A stretch of DNA of 21,240 bases, taken from IMG/VR virus record IMGVR_UViG_3300044825_001965, positions 1-21,240 of that record; one strand, given 5' to 3'. Under the pieces are notes generated by a model, which saw nothing but the letters and a program-made list of their open reading frames with translations, did not search any database and was not told where the DNA came from. Source of the stretch: a virus. A program made the translations under genes and the position numbers. Position 1 is the first letter of the stretch. Each line of letters starts with the position of its first letter. Positions 1-6,907 of this stretch are shown in pieces.

Positions 1-31
1 TGTTCGTCCTGCAGTCGAGTTATAACGTGTG

Positions 32-304
32 CTACCATTTTCCCTCAGGGCATTTAACTTTTCCGCCGTCCAGTGGGTGATAGTCGGCTCGAAGTTTGGT
101 TACAAAAGGGCAGCCGCACTCAGTGCAGCCGCGAAAATCCAGACCGAGCACGGTCACTTTGCCAGCTTTTGAGCAGCGTTCACAGACGGCCATGCGTTCG
201 CGGTACGTCTGCTCCGTGACCAGCGTGCCGCCAGCTTGGATAATGTCGGTTAAAAGTTTTTTTACCATTGTTGCACGTTTAAGATTTACGCGTATCTTTG
301 TCAT
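32..304 (-). CDS. Small cysteine-rich zinc-ribbon-like phage protein
   Basis: A 90-residue protein with cysteines arranged as CERC (about 41-44), CTECGC (about 60-65) and a final KCPEGKW. This spacing looks like a treble-clef or zinc-ribbon site. Small proteins of this kind, ending in CP..KW after a C..CGC motif, are common in phage structural regions, but I know of no proven function. The first ATG at 304 follows an A/T-rich leader without a Shine-Dalgarno sequence. Met13 is an alternative start. It lies last in the head block, separated from the connector gene by about 100 bases holding two hairpins, so it may be transcribed separately. The reading frame is clean; the role is unknown. Confidence 0.75.
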   Translation of the reverse strand: MTKIRVNLKRATMVKKLLTDIIQAGGTLVTEQTYRERMAVCERCSKAGKVTVLGLDFRGCTECGCPFVTKLRADYHPLDGGKVKCPEGKW

Positions 305-324
305 AGCAAAATAAGTGGTTTAAT

Positions 325-356
325 CTTTGCGCGAATAGCCGTCCAGAGGCGCAAAG
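325..356. repeat. Inverted repeat, 8-bp arms, between zinc-ribbon and connector genes
   Basis: CTTTGCGC (325-332) and GCGCAAAG (349-356) are perfect inverted copies separated by 16 bases. The repeat lies 21 bases upstream of the zinc-ribbon gene start. It could be an RNA hairpin in that gene's leader or an operator. No T-tract follows on the minus strand, so it is less terminator-like than the neighbouring hairpin. Confidence 0.5.
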
Positions 357-364
357 GGGAAAAA

Positions 365-400
365 GTTAGAGCGCTCCGTGGCTTCGTCCCCGCGGAGCGC
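365..400 (-). terminator. Terminator-like hairpin downstream of the connector gene
   Basis: GCGCTCCG (371-378) and CGGAGCGC (393-400) form a perfect 8-bp GC-rich stem with a 14-base loop, just after the connector stop codon. On the minus strand the stem is followed by an imperfect T-rich stretch. On the plus strand it is also followed by T-rich sequence, so it could act in both directions. It probably ends or attenuates transcription of the portal-connector unit. Confidence 0.55.
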
Positions 401-407
401 ATTTTAT

Positions 408-1115
408 TTACCATCGTCCGTTGTTTGGGTGGTTGTAGTTGTTGCCCATAAAAATGTAGGTGTTGCGCGCACGTTGCAAGCCTTCACGCTCACGGTTTTG
501 GCAGTCGGTGTTATATTTTTTGACCGGCAGAAAATCATCCAATGTACCAGCGGCGCACAGGTTCGGGTCTTTTACTTCATCGATTGCCCACGACACGGCC
601 AGTTTCCACCACTCATCCGCATCGGTGCGGAACTTATCGGCCACGGCTTGGGCCCTGTCGGTCGCCGCTTGGTTAGCATCCGCGGCGTTTATCTGCACAA
701 TGCCACCCGGAGCGACTTTGTACGCGATGGAATTACACGAGGCGGCCATTATGACGTTGCTTAGGAAGTAGGCCAACCCAGCGCCCCACAGGCCGTTGTA
801 GCAGGCCGACGCGAATTTAGGCGCAAGGCTCCATCCAGCGCCGCCGTTCGGGTCGGTGTTCGTCGTCGTAGCCGTGCATTGGTACACCAAGCCCAAACGC
901 CAAACAAGGTCGCCGATATTGTACGTTCCAGCGGCCCAATCAGGCGCGGCGGAGTAGTCCACCAAATCGGCCAGCAAGGCTTGGTAAAAGTCCCATCCGA
1001 TAACGTTGCGCGCGGCCTTTTGCTCTTGCAGCAAAATCTGCTTTTGCACATCGGAGGCCGACAGGGAATAGTGATGGGAGGCGTAATAAAGCACCTCATT
1101 CGATGATAGCAACAT
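408..1115 (-). CDS. Putative head-tail connector / adaptor protein
   Basis: A 235-residue protein directly after the portal gene, whose stop it overlaps by 20 bases; this is the usual place for the connector that docks on the portal ring. The helical N-terminus (about 5-55, with an ILLQEQKAARNVIG stretch and then DFYQALL) resembles the start of head-tail connectors of Bacteroidota phages, where an integration-type helix precedes a short glycine and aromatic motif. Residues about 58-99 (W, AGTYNIGDLVW, LVYQC, then DP and a final W) look like a small carbohydrate-binding fold inserted in the protein. The C-terminal half is helical with a polar tail. The call rests on position and general resemblance, not on a diagnostic motif. 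Confidence 0.55.
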   Translation of the reverse strand: MLLSSNEVLYYASHHYSLSASDVQKQILLQEQKAARNVIGWDFYQALLADLVDYSAAPDWAAGTYNIGDLVWRLGLVYQCTATTTNTDPNGGAGWSLAPKFASACYNGLWGAGLAYFLSNVIMAASCNSIAYKVAPGGIVQINAADANQAATDRAQAVADKFRTDADEWWKLAVSWAIDEVKDPNLCAAGTLDDFLPVKKYNTDCQNREREGLQRARNTYIFMGNNYNHPNNGRW

Positions 1116-2478
1116 TAGCGGGAGCGTTGGTTTGTTGAGGAAGAATTTGTTCGATTAGCGTCTGCACGGGCGAGCGGAAAAACAGCGTCTTGTTGGCCAT
1201 ATCCGGGCGGTCGGTAGCGACCGCCAGACCGTCGAAAATATCCTGCCAAATGCGCTGCATTTTTTCTTGTGCCGGCTTCAGCGTAAGCACGTCCGTAACG
1301 CGTAATTGGTCAATAAGCAGGTTGCCGCCGAGTACCGTCCGGGCTTGGATTTCGCCGTTAAGTACGGGCGTGTACCCGTGCGCGCCGTATATCTTTTCGC
1401 GTGCCATTAGGCCCGTTTCTTTGATATAGGCGTGGTCTAACATCGGCTCCAGTCTTATCGCCTGCGGAGCGGCTGCGCCGTGCGGATATTGCACCACACC
1501 AATACCTGCGCGGTTTTGGCCCTGCATCGTGAGGGCGTTTGTGATATTGTTTTGAATTGCCCTTACCTGCGCTATCATTTCGTCGTCCGACAATTCGGCC
1601 ACGCTCATTGGATCGGGGGCCTGAGTGACAAACAGCATCGTGCCCAGCCAACGGTTTGCCGCTTGCCTTACGAGCGCGTCGGACTGTTGGGTTTCGTAGA
1701 ACATCCAAGCGGTGGCCCCGAGCGTGTCGGGCGCTCCATACCAATCCGTCTTGGGCGTTTTTTCGGTGAAGTGGAACACGGTTTCCAAAGTACCGTCGGC
1801 ATATTCCTGAAAATTCACGCGGTCGCCACGCGTCACGGCGTACAGCTTCGGCGGGTTGTACACCCAATAGGCAATACTCCAAATGTCGGAGTAATAAAGC
1901 ATCGGTTCGCCGCCGTGGAAAAGGTCGCGGGAGTAGGCGCAATTAGTGTAAGGCAACAAGGTCAAGTGCGCACGGCGAACGCCGCCGACCTCGCTTATTC
2001 TCATCCGCAAATAGGCGTTGCCGCTTTCTTTGATTGCCCTCCAAATCATTCCGTTTAGGTTGGCGATATTCGTGGCCGACAGCCCGAGTTCGTTTAGCCA
2101 TAGGCCCGTGGATAGCGTTTCCTGCGGTGTGGCCTCGCGCACCTCGTCCCCAAATCCTGCATAGTTGGAAACGCCCAGCAGCGCGCGGTCGCCGAACGCC
2201 GCCTTTGCTATGCCATTGATTGCGCTCGAATGGCTTTCCGAGTTTTCGCCAAGCCGCTGAAAGTAACGCATCATATTAAATGCGTAGAAGTCGCCGTCCA
2301 TCCACGGCGGTACTATCCCGAGGTAGTCGAATAGTGTTTGCAGCTCCTTGGTGTCGCGCACCATACCCGGCACGGGGTTGGGCTGCGTGGTGGCCAGTTG
2401 GAACTGTTGGGAAAACTGCGCGGCGGTTCGATTGTCTTGGCCGAACATCGAAAGCGCGCTTATATCTGGGCCGAACAT
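1096..2478 (-). CDS. Portal protein
   Basis: A 460-residue protein. Portals form the dodecameric ring at the capsid vertex through which DNA is packaged, and later hold the connector and tail. The central motif VFHFTEKTPKTDWYGAPD (about 235-252) matches the portal pattern in which a His-containing strand is followed by a YG.P turn. It is followed by long helical segments (LTMQGQNRAGIG region and the C-terminal LIDQLRVTDVLTLKPAQEKM helix) typical of portal stem and crown. Length is usual for the family. The ATG at 2478 has an A/T-rich leader. An intrinsic terminator lies just upstream, so it likely has its own promoter, and the connector gene overlaps its end. Unusually, it lies downstream of the protease and capsid genes rather than before them. 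Confidence 0.8.
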   Translation of the reverse strand: MFGPDISALSMFGQDNRTAAQFSQQFQLATTQPNPVPGMVRDTKELQTLFDYLGIVPPWMDGDFYAFNMMRYFQRLGENSESHSSAINGIAKAAFGDRALLGVSNYAGFGDEVREATPQETLSTGLWLNELGLSATNIANLNGMIWRAIKESGNAYLRMRISEVGGVRRAHLTLLPYTNCAYSRDLFHGGEPMLYYSDIWSIAYWVYNPPKLYAVTRGDRVNFQEYADGTLETVFHFTEKTPKTDWYGAPDTLGATAWMFYETQQSDALVRQAANRWLGTMLFVTQAPDPMSVAELSDDEMIAQVRAIQNNITNALTMQGQNRAGIGVVQYPHGAAAPQAIRLEPMLDHAYIKETGLMAREKIYGAHGYTPVLNGEIQARTVLGGNLLIDQLRVTDVLTLKPAQEKMQRIWQDIFDGLAVATDRPDMANKTLFFRSPVQTLIEQILPQQTNAPANVAIIE

Positions 2479-2502
2479 AGGCGAAATTTTAGGCTAAAAT
2501 AC

Positions 2503-2534
2503 AAAAAAGGCCCGCCCGAAAATCCGAGCGGGCC
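2503..2534 (-). terminator. Intrinsic terminator after the tail tube gene
   Basis: Read on the minus strand, GGCCCGC (2534-2528) pairs with GCGGGCC (2515-2509) across a 12-base loop and is followed at once by six T residues (2508-2503). This is a textbook Rho-independent terminator. It sits in the 81-base gap between the tail tube stop and the portal start, so it separates the protease-capsid-tube transcript from the portal-connector transcript. Confidence 0.85.
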
Positions 2535-2559
2535 AATATATGGGGAGAGGGCAGGGCTG

Positions 2560-3120
2560 TTAGGCCGTTGGCAACACGACAGACGAGTCAAGCATAAAAG
2601 CCTGGCTCACGGTCGTGGCCGTAAGTTGGAGCGCGGTCACAACGCCCGAACCCGTCACGGTGCCGAAATTCACGCCGTTGGGCGACGCAACGGTGAGCGG
2701 AACGATAGAGGGGCGGACGTTGGTTCCCGTCGTGGTGTCCTTGTCGAGGCCGAGCACGAAGCGGTCGCCGTTAGCGGTTTCCACCACGGCGAACAATTTG
2801 TCGCAGCAGTCAACCAACGAAGCGATGGCGGCACGCATTGCGACGGACGTACCCAAAAATGACGTGTCCACGGTATGCGTCCAGCGAGCGGGAGCGCTGC
2901 GGTCGTCGCGGGTTAGCACGTTCAGCGTCTGCGTAGTCGCGTCGAGGGACTCGGGCGTAAGAACCGCAAACGTGTTGTAATACAGCAGGTCGAGCGTCGT
3001 TATTTGGTCGTTGGCGTCAAAGACTACGCTGTCAATGTCATCAACGGCGGCAACATAAGCGCGCACAATAGCGCCAAATTGTTGGCACTGGGATTGGAGG
3101 TTGGAAAGAACGCAAGCCAT
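2560..3120 (-). CDS. Putative major tail tube protein
   Basis: A 186-residue protein starting with MACVLSN and a second cysteine near residue 16, a start seen in tail tube proteins of Bacteroidota phages. The body fits the tube-protein plan: an F.VLTPESLDAT strand region near 50-60, then a helical stretch (SVAMRAAIASLVDCCDKLFAVV, about 88-110), then a NGDRFVLGLDKDTTTG hairpin, ending in predicted beta strands. It would polymerise into the hollow tube around the tape measure. It lies 13 bases after the capsid gene and is the last gene before a strong terminator. It could instead be a head decoration or other small structural protein; a profile search would decide. I see no defect in the frame. 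Confidence 0.55.
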   Translation of the reverse strand: MACVLSNLQSQCQQFGAIVRAYVAAVDDIDSVVFDANDQITTLDLLYYNTFAVLTPESLDATTQTLNVLTRDDRSAPARWTHTVDTSFLGTSVAMRAAIASLVDCCDKLFAVVETANGDRFVLGLDKDTTTGTNVRPSIVPLTVASPNGVNFGTVTGSGVVTALQLTATTVSQAFMLDSSVVLPTA

Positions 3121-3133
3121 ATTCGGTATAGGT

Positions 3134-4423
3134 TTAGGCGGTTACGACGTGCGAGCAGGCAGCGGTCACAAAATATACGTCGCGGATACCGGCACCCACC
3201 AAACCAGCGGCGCGGGCCTCAGTAATGCCAGCCTTGGAGGGCATATCCGAGCCATAGCGGCGGATAATGAACGCGGTGTTTACTGTGCCCTCAATCGTCG
3301 GGAAGCCCGTTGCAATGGTCAGGTTACGGGCGACGGTCAAAACGGCGTACTGCGGACGGAGGCGAAGGCCGTTGTCCAGCAGGCGGTCGGCGTATTTGTT
3401 GAAGGCAGGTTCCCAGATAACGGGGATTTCGGAGCCTTGGCCGGTGTAGGCCAAATAGCGCATTTCGACGCCGTTCAGCACCACCGAACGCTCGACAAAG
3501 AAGCGAGGCACGGCACCGAGGCCAGCTTCCTGACGGTGCCAGTAGTTGTAACACGCTTGGCGAACATCGCGCGATACCAACAGCACGGGGCGCAGGTAGG
3601 TGCCATCACCGTCCAAAAGGCCAGTACCAGCCGCGTCTTGGAGCGGGGGCGGAGCCTGAGAAAACAGCGTTTCCAACGCCGTAATAACGTCGTTGTAGTC
3701 GAGCACGCCGTTCGTGTAGGTGAACGCGGGATTGCTGAACACGGGAGCGGTCGAGCCGTCCGCATCGAGGTCGAGCCACGGATAATCGGCGGCGTACTCC
3801 TGCATCTGCTGCAAAAGCGATTTGCCGTCGCACAGGGCGTACTGCTCTTGCAGATACGTCAACCAGTCGGCTTGGAAATACGGCGCATTGGCCGAAATGC
3901 CGCCGCCCGTGATGGTGCCCAGCGAGTTGTTGGCAATGGCGACGATGATGAGGCCGTCCTGCATCGCTTTCACGGCGATAGCCGCGATGTTCTGCAAATA
4001 AGCAACGCCCGAGGCGGACTCGAACACGAGGCCGTTCGTCACCATTTGGTTGTACAGCTCCGAAATGGGGCCGATACACTGCTGCAGCTGCATCTCGACG
4101 GCGCACGCGTTGATGGTCATCGTGCGGGAGTTCGTGACGTTCGAGCGCGGGTCCCAATCGCAGTTGCTCTCTTTGGCGCGGAGCATAATCGTGGGGTCGC
4201 CGCCCATCGCGATAGTGCGGATAGTGCGCACGCCTTCGGGGAAGGTCATAAACATGTACGTCTCAAAGAAACGCACCAAGTCAGCAGCTACCTCAATTTG
4301 AAGGTTGATGCCGATGTTTTGCGCCACATTGGGCTGAATCTGGATGTTGAACCCCCCGTTTTCCGCGACGATGGAAGGCGCGGGAACATTAACGAGGGTA
4401 TTCGGGATACCGTAACGAATCAT
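3134..4423 (-). CDS. Major capsid protein
   Basis: A 429-residue protein directly downstream of the protease-scaffold gene (21-base gap), the usual position of the HK97-fold major capsid protein. It is of the right length, mixed alpha/beta, without signal peptide or membrane segment. It has a long central helical region (about 120-165), a loop-rich section around 175-280, and a C-terminal beta-rich part (RPQYAVLTVARNLTIATGFPTIEGTVNTAF). The ATG at 4423 is preceded by the A/T-rich leader TTTTATATT, with no Shine-Dalgarno. It would form the icosahedral shell after proteolytic maturation by its neighbour. The call is by context and shape; no single motif proves it. Confidence 0.75.
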   Translation of the reverse strand: MIRYGIPNTLVNVPAPSIVAENGGFNIQIQPNVAQNIGINLQIEVAADLVRFFETYMFMTFPEGVRTIRTIAMGGDPTIMLRAKESNCDWDPRSNVTNSRTMTINACAVEMQLQQCIGPISELYNQMVTNGLVFESASGVAYLQNIAAIAVKAMQDGLIIVAIANNSLGTITGGGISANAPYFQADWLTYLQEQYALCDGKSLLQQMQEYAADYPWLDLDADGSTAPVFSNPAFTYTNGVLDYNDVITALETLFSQAPPPLQDAAGTGLLDGDGTYLRPVLLVSRDVRQACYNYWHRQEAGLGAVPRFFVERSVVLNGVEMRYLAYTGQGSEIPVIWEPAFNKYADRLLDNGLRLRPQYAVLTVARNLTIATGFPTIEGTVNTAFIIRRYGSDMPSKAGITEARAAGLVGAGIRDVYFVTAACSHVVTA

Positions 4424-4444
4424 AATATAAAAGGGGGTTTTGGT

Positions 4445-5527
4445 TTACTTTTTGAATTCGGCCATTTTGCGCGCCTGTTCGGCGGCCCAAAGCTCCTGCA
4501 TTACTTCTTGTTTGCTTTTCGGCAGCGCGGCCTCCAGCGTGTCGATACCGTTCGCCTTGGGCGCGGTAACGGGGCCTTTGGCCTTGATGGATGCCAACTC
4601 GGTCGCCAGCATCTGATTGGCGGCGGCCAACTGCGAAACCTGTGCTTTGATTTCGTCGAGGTCGGCGGTAACGGCCACAGGCTCAACGGCGGCAGGGTCG
4701 GTGTCGCCCGGGTCGTTGGCTTCGAGCTTAGCCTTGATTTCGGCCAGCGCGTTTTTCACCTCGTCGAGCGCGGCAAATTTGGCTTGGATGTCCTTCACGA
4801 CCTCGTCCTCCGTGGTCGTGGTCTCGGTGCGGCCAAACATAGCCGCCATACGGGATAACAAATTCATAATTTTGGAAGGGGTTTGGTTAAACTGATTCAT
4901 AAAAGCAGCGGCGGAAGCCATTGCATCGGTCAAAATTTCGTCGATAAAGCCGAGCGCCAGCGTCTCTTCGGCGTTGTAAAGCTTGTTGGTCTCATCGCCC
5001 AGGACCATTAAAGCCAGCATTTCGGCCTCGGTTCCGCCAGTTTTGTCCGCGTAGATACGGGCGATAATGGCTTGCAAGGTCGGCTCAATGCGTTTAATGT
5101 ACGTGCCGCCTTCGTCGCCATTCATACGGGGCTTTTTATACCCGTCTTCGCTTTCCTCTGGCTCCATAGGCTCGACCTCGTTGGGCACATACTCGAAGTA
5201 GTACGGGCTGTGCACCAACCAAACGGACGAAGAACCCATCCGCACGCGGCGACCGCAAAGGGCCAGGACCGTCGCAGCGGAAGCGGCGTAGCCATATACC
5301 GAGGTCGTAATGTCGTAGCCGTTGGCACGAACGAAATCGTACACGGCCAGCGCCTCGACGACCGTTCCGCCCTCCGACATAATAATCATCTCGATAGGTT
5401 CGCTGTTGCCCATCGCCAGCAGCGTCTCAATCATCTCTTTTGCCGTGTAGTCCCAGCCTATTTCGCCCATAATAGTGAGCGAACGGCCCTCGGATTTCAG
5501 CGGGTGCGGGTGTTTGGTGCGATTCAT
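4445..5527 (-). CDS. ClpP-like prohead protease fused to scaffold-like coiled coil
   Basis: A 360-residue protein. Residues about 15-210 form a ClpP/S49-type serine protease. MGEIGW (about 20-25) gives the first strand, SEGGTVVEAL the oxyanion-side loop, GYAASAAT carries the likely nucleophile Ser83, and LVHSP the likely His106. The FIDEI motif around 210 marks the end of the fold. Between His106 and the next helix is an acidic insertion (about 109-145) with many Glu and Pro. Residues about 235-330 contain two heptad-like charged stretches (AKFAALDEVKNALAEIKAKL and LDEIKAQVSQLAAANQML) typical of a scaffolding region. Protease-scaffold fusions cut themselves and the capsid N-terminus during prohead maturation. 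It is the first gene of the head block, and its start faces the divergent glycosyltransferase operon. Confidence 0.85.
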   Translation of the reverse strand: MNRTKHPHPLKSEGRSLTIMGEIGWDYTAKEMIETLLAMGNSEPIEMIIMSEGGTVVEALAVYDFVRANGYDITTSVYGYAASAATVLALCGRRVRMGSSSVWLVHSPYYFEYVPNEVEPMEPEESEDGYKKPRMNGDEGGTYIKRIEPTLQAIIARIYADKTGGTEAEMLALMVLGDETNKLYNAEETLALGFIDEILTDAMASAAAFMNQFNQTPSKIMNLLSRMAAMFGRTETTTTEDEVVKDIQAKFAALDEVKNALAEIKAKLEANDPGDTDPAAVEPVAVTADLDEIKAQVSQLAAANQMLATELASIKAKGPVTAPKANGIDTLEAALPKSKQEVMQELWAAEQARKMAEFKK

Positions 5528-5597
5528 ACCGCAAAAAAACCATTGCGCGCGCGATTTTGTGGCAAAAACGTTTGTTCAAGTTGCGTATTTTTGCAAA
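5528..5597. promoter_or_regulatory. Divergent intergenic region between head block and glycosyltransferase cassette
   Basis: Seventy bases separate the divergent protease and first glycosyltransferase starts, so promoters for both directions should lie here. On the plus strand TATTTTTG at 5586-5593 is an exact match to the Bacteroidota -7 consensus TAnnTTTG. I see no -33 TTTG at ideal spacing: TTTG at 5571-5574 is too close and TTTG at 5556-5559 is too far. On the minus strand a T-rich TTTTTTTG lies just before the protease start but lacks the TA. The region also has an alternating GC tract (GCGCGCGCG). Confidence 0.5.
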
Positions 5598-6287
5598 ATG
5601 ATTGATAAAACAACGGTTCTTTTGACCGCCTGCGGTCGGCCCGACCTCCTCCACAGGACGCTGTCGAGTCTAAACACGTCGCATCCGCTTACCGATTTTG
5701 CCGCCGTTTGGGTGCATGAAGATTTTTCCGGTACGGACAACAGCAAAAGCAAGGTGGATTTTCCCGCCGTTCGGTGGATTAATCCGACCAACAGACAGGG
5801 GCACATGCGCGCGCTCAATGCTCTATACCGCAACGTGACCACGCCGTTTATCTTCCATTGTGAAGATGATTGGGAGTTCTACGGTGGCCCTTTTTTGGCA
5901 GAAAGCTACCTGCGATTGAACACCGATTCCAAGTGTTTGCAGGTTTGGCTGCGCGCCCACGACGACACCAACGGCCACGCCATTGTCCAGCATCCGCGCG
6001 GCCCACAAATGTCCGTGTACGGCGATTGCCCGACGCCGCGGCACAACCAGAGGCACAACCCTTGGCGCGGGTTCAGCTTAAACCCGGGCTTGCGAAGGGC
6101 CGTGCAGTTTGCCTCTTTTGATTTCGTGGCCCACGCGCGCGGATTTTCAGGTTGGCGGGCGGAAAAAACGATTGGCGAGCATTTTTATAGGCTCGGATAT
6201 TACGCCGCAATAACGGCCAATCCAGCGGGCTACTGTCGGCACATTGGCGAGGGCCGTCACCAAGAAGACACGGGAGGCGCGAAATGA
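5598..6287 (+). CDS. GT-A-type glycosyltransferase (GT2-like)
   Basis: A 229-residue protein starting at the ATG at 5598, chosen because the longer frame would run back over the divergent promoter and the protease start. The N-terminus TTVLLTACGRPDLLHRTLSSL is the classic first strand and helix of nucleotide-sugar GT-A enzymes. NRQGHMRALNALY (about 65-77) precedes a strand ending in the acidic motif HCEDDWEF (87-94), the likely metal and nucleotide-sugar binding DXD equivalent. A His/Arg-rich C-terminus (CRHIGEGRH) follows. It should transfer a sugar from an activated donor; donor and acceptor are unknown. It opens a plus-strand operon: its stop overlaps the next start as ATGA. Confidence 0.8.
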   Translation: MIDKTTVLLTACGRPDLLHRTLSSLNTSHPLTDFAAVWVHEDFSGTDNSKSKVDFPAVRWINPTNRQGHMRALNALYRNVTTPFIFHCEDDWEFYGGPFLAESYLRLNTDSKCLQVWLRAHDDTNGHAIVQHPRGPQMSVYGDCPTPRHNQRHNPWRGFSLNPGLRRAVQFASFDFVAHARGFSGWRAEKTIGEHFYRLGYYAAITANPAGYCRHIGEGRHQEDTGGAK

Positions 6288-6907
6288 TACCAACAATAAC
6301 CAACCGAGCGCACCCGACCGAATTGGCCGACAAATTTTCCGCCCTTTTGCCGCCGTACCAATGGGCCAAATACGTACCGATGTACGATTTCGACGGCTAC
6401 GAAGGCGCTTATGATTTTTTAATTGATGCCATATTCCGCCATCGTGGCCGCGTCATTGTGGCCGACGTGGATTTCTTCATCTTCGATTGGTACGAATGCA
6501 TTAAAACTGCTTGGAGCAATGCCGATATAATCGTCCCCGAGGCCAGCATCCCGCACCGCGTAACTATGCCCGAGCACATCGGCAACCCGTTCTTTTGGGT
6601 TTTCGATGCCGACCGAGCGCGCGCCGCTATTGCAAAAAGCGGATTGACGCGCGAGGGCCTGCGAACTTTCGGCGCATCTGGCGTAATGCATGCCGAACCT
6701 TTCTGGGGCCTATATGATTTTCTTTACAGCACGGCTAAATTACCATTCCAAGCGCTCGACGTGAGCACGCACGCCGACGGCGTTTCAACCGTCTGCGATT
6801 TCGGGATACACACGTGGTACGCACGTGAATACAACCAAGATAAACGACACACAAAACGCATAAACCAGCACTACCAATGGGCACACTCGAAAAAATCCAC
6901 TTTATAA
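6284..6907 (+). CDS. Putative glycosyltransferase-like protein with DVD motif
   Basis: A 207-residue protein translationally coupled to the gene before it by an ATGA overlap, and overlapping the next by 31 bases. A hydrophobic strand VIVADVDFFIF places Asp-Val-Asp at 61-63, the position and form of a GT-A DXD motif. Later segments (NPFFWVFDADRARAAI, FGASGVMHAEPFWGLYDFLY, DFGIHTWYAREY) resemble the acceptor side of small glycosyltransferases. I do not recognise a specific family. The context, between two glycosyltransferases in one operon, supports a role in the same glycan. It could alternatively be a sugar-nucleotide processing enzyme. No signal peptide or membrane segment is visible, so it is likely cytoplasmic. 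Confidence 0.6.
   Translation: MIPTITNRAHPTELADKFSALLPPYQWAKYVPMYDFDGYEGAYDFLIDAIFRHRGRVIVADVDFFIFDWYECIKTAWSNADIIVPEASIPHRVTMPEHIGNPFFWVFDADRARAAIAKSGLTREGLRTFGASGVMHAEPFWGLYDFLYSTAKLPFQALDVSTHADGVSTVCDFGIHTWYAREYNQDKRHTKRINQHYQWAHSKKSTL

Noticed and set aside
1358-1942. Minus-strand 194-codon frame inside the portal gene
   Set aside because: It is another frame of the portal gene, Arg-rich and without motifs, and the portal frame shows the family pattern.
3101-4858. Long plus-strand open frame of about 585 codons opposite the capsid and protease genes
   Set aside because: It is antisense to two well-supported genes, is rich in Arg, His and Gly as expected of a shadow of G/C-ending codons, and shows no recognisable motif.
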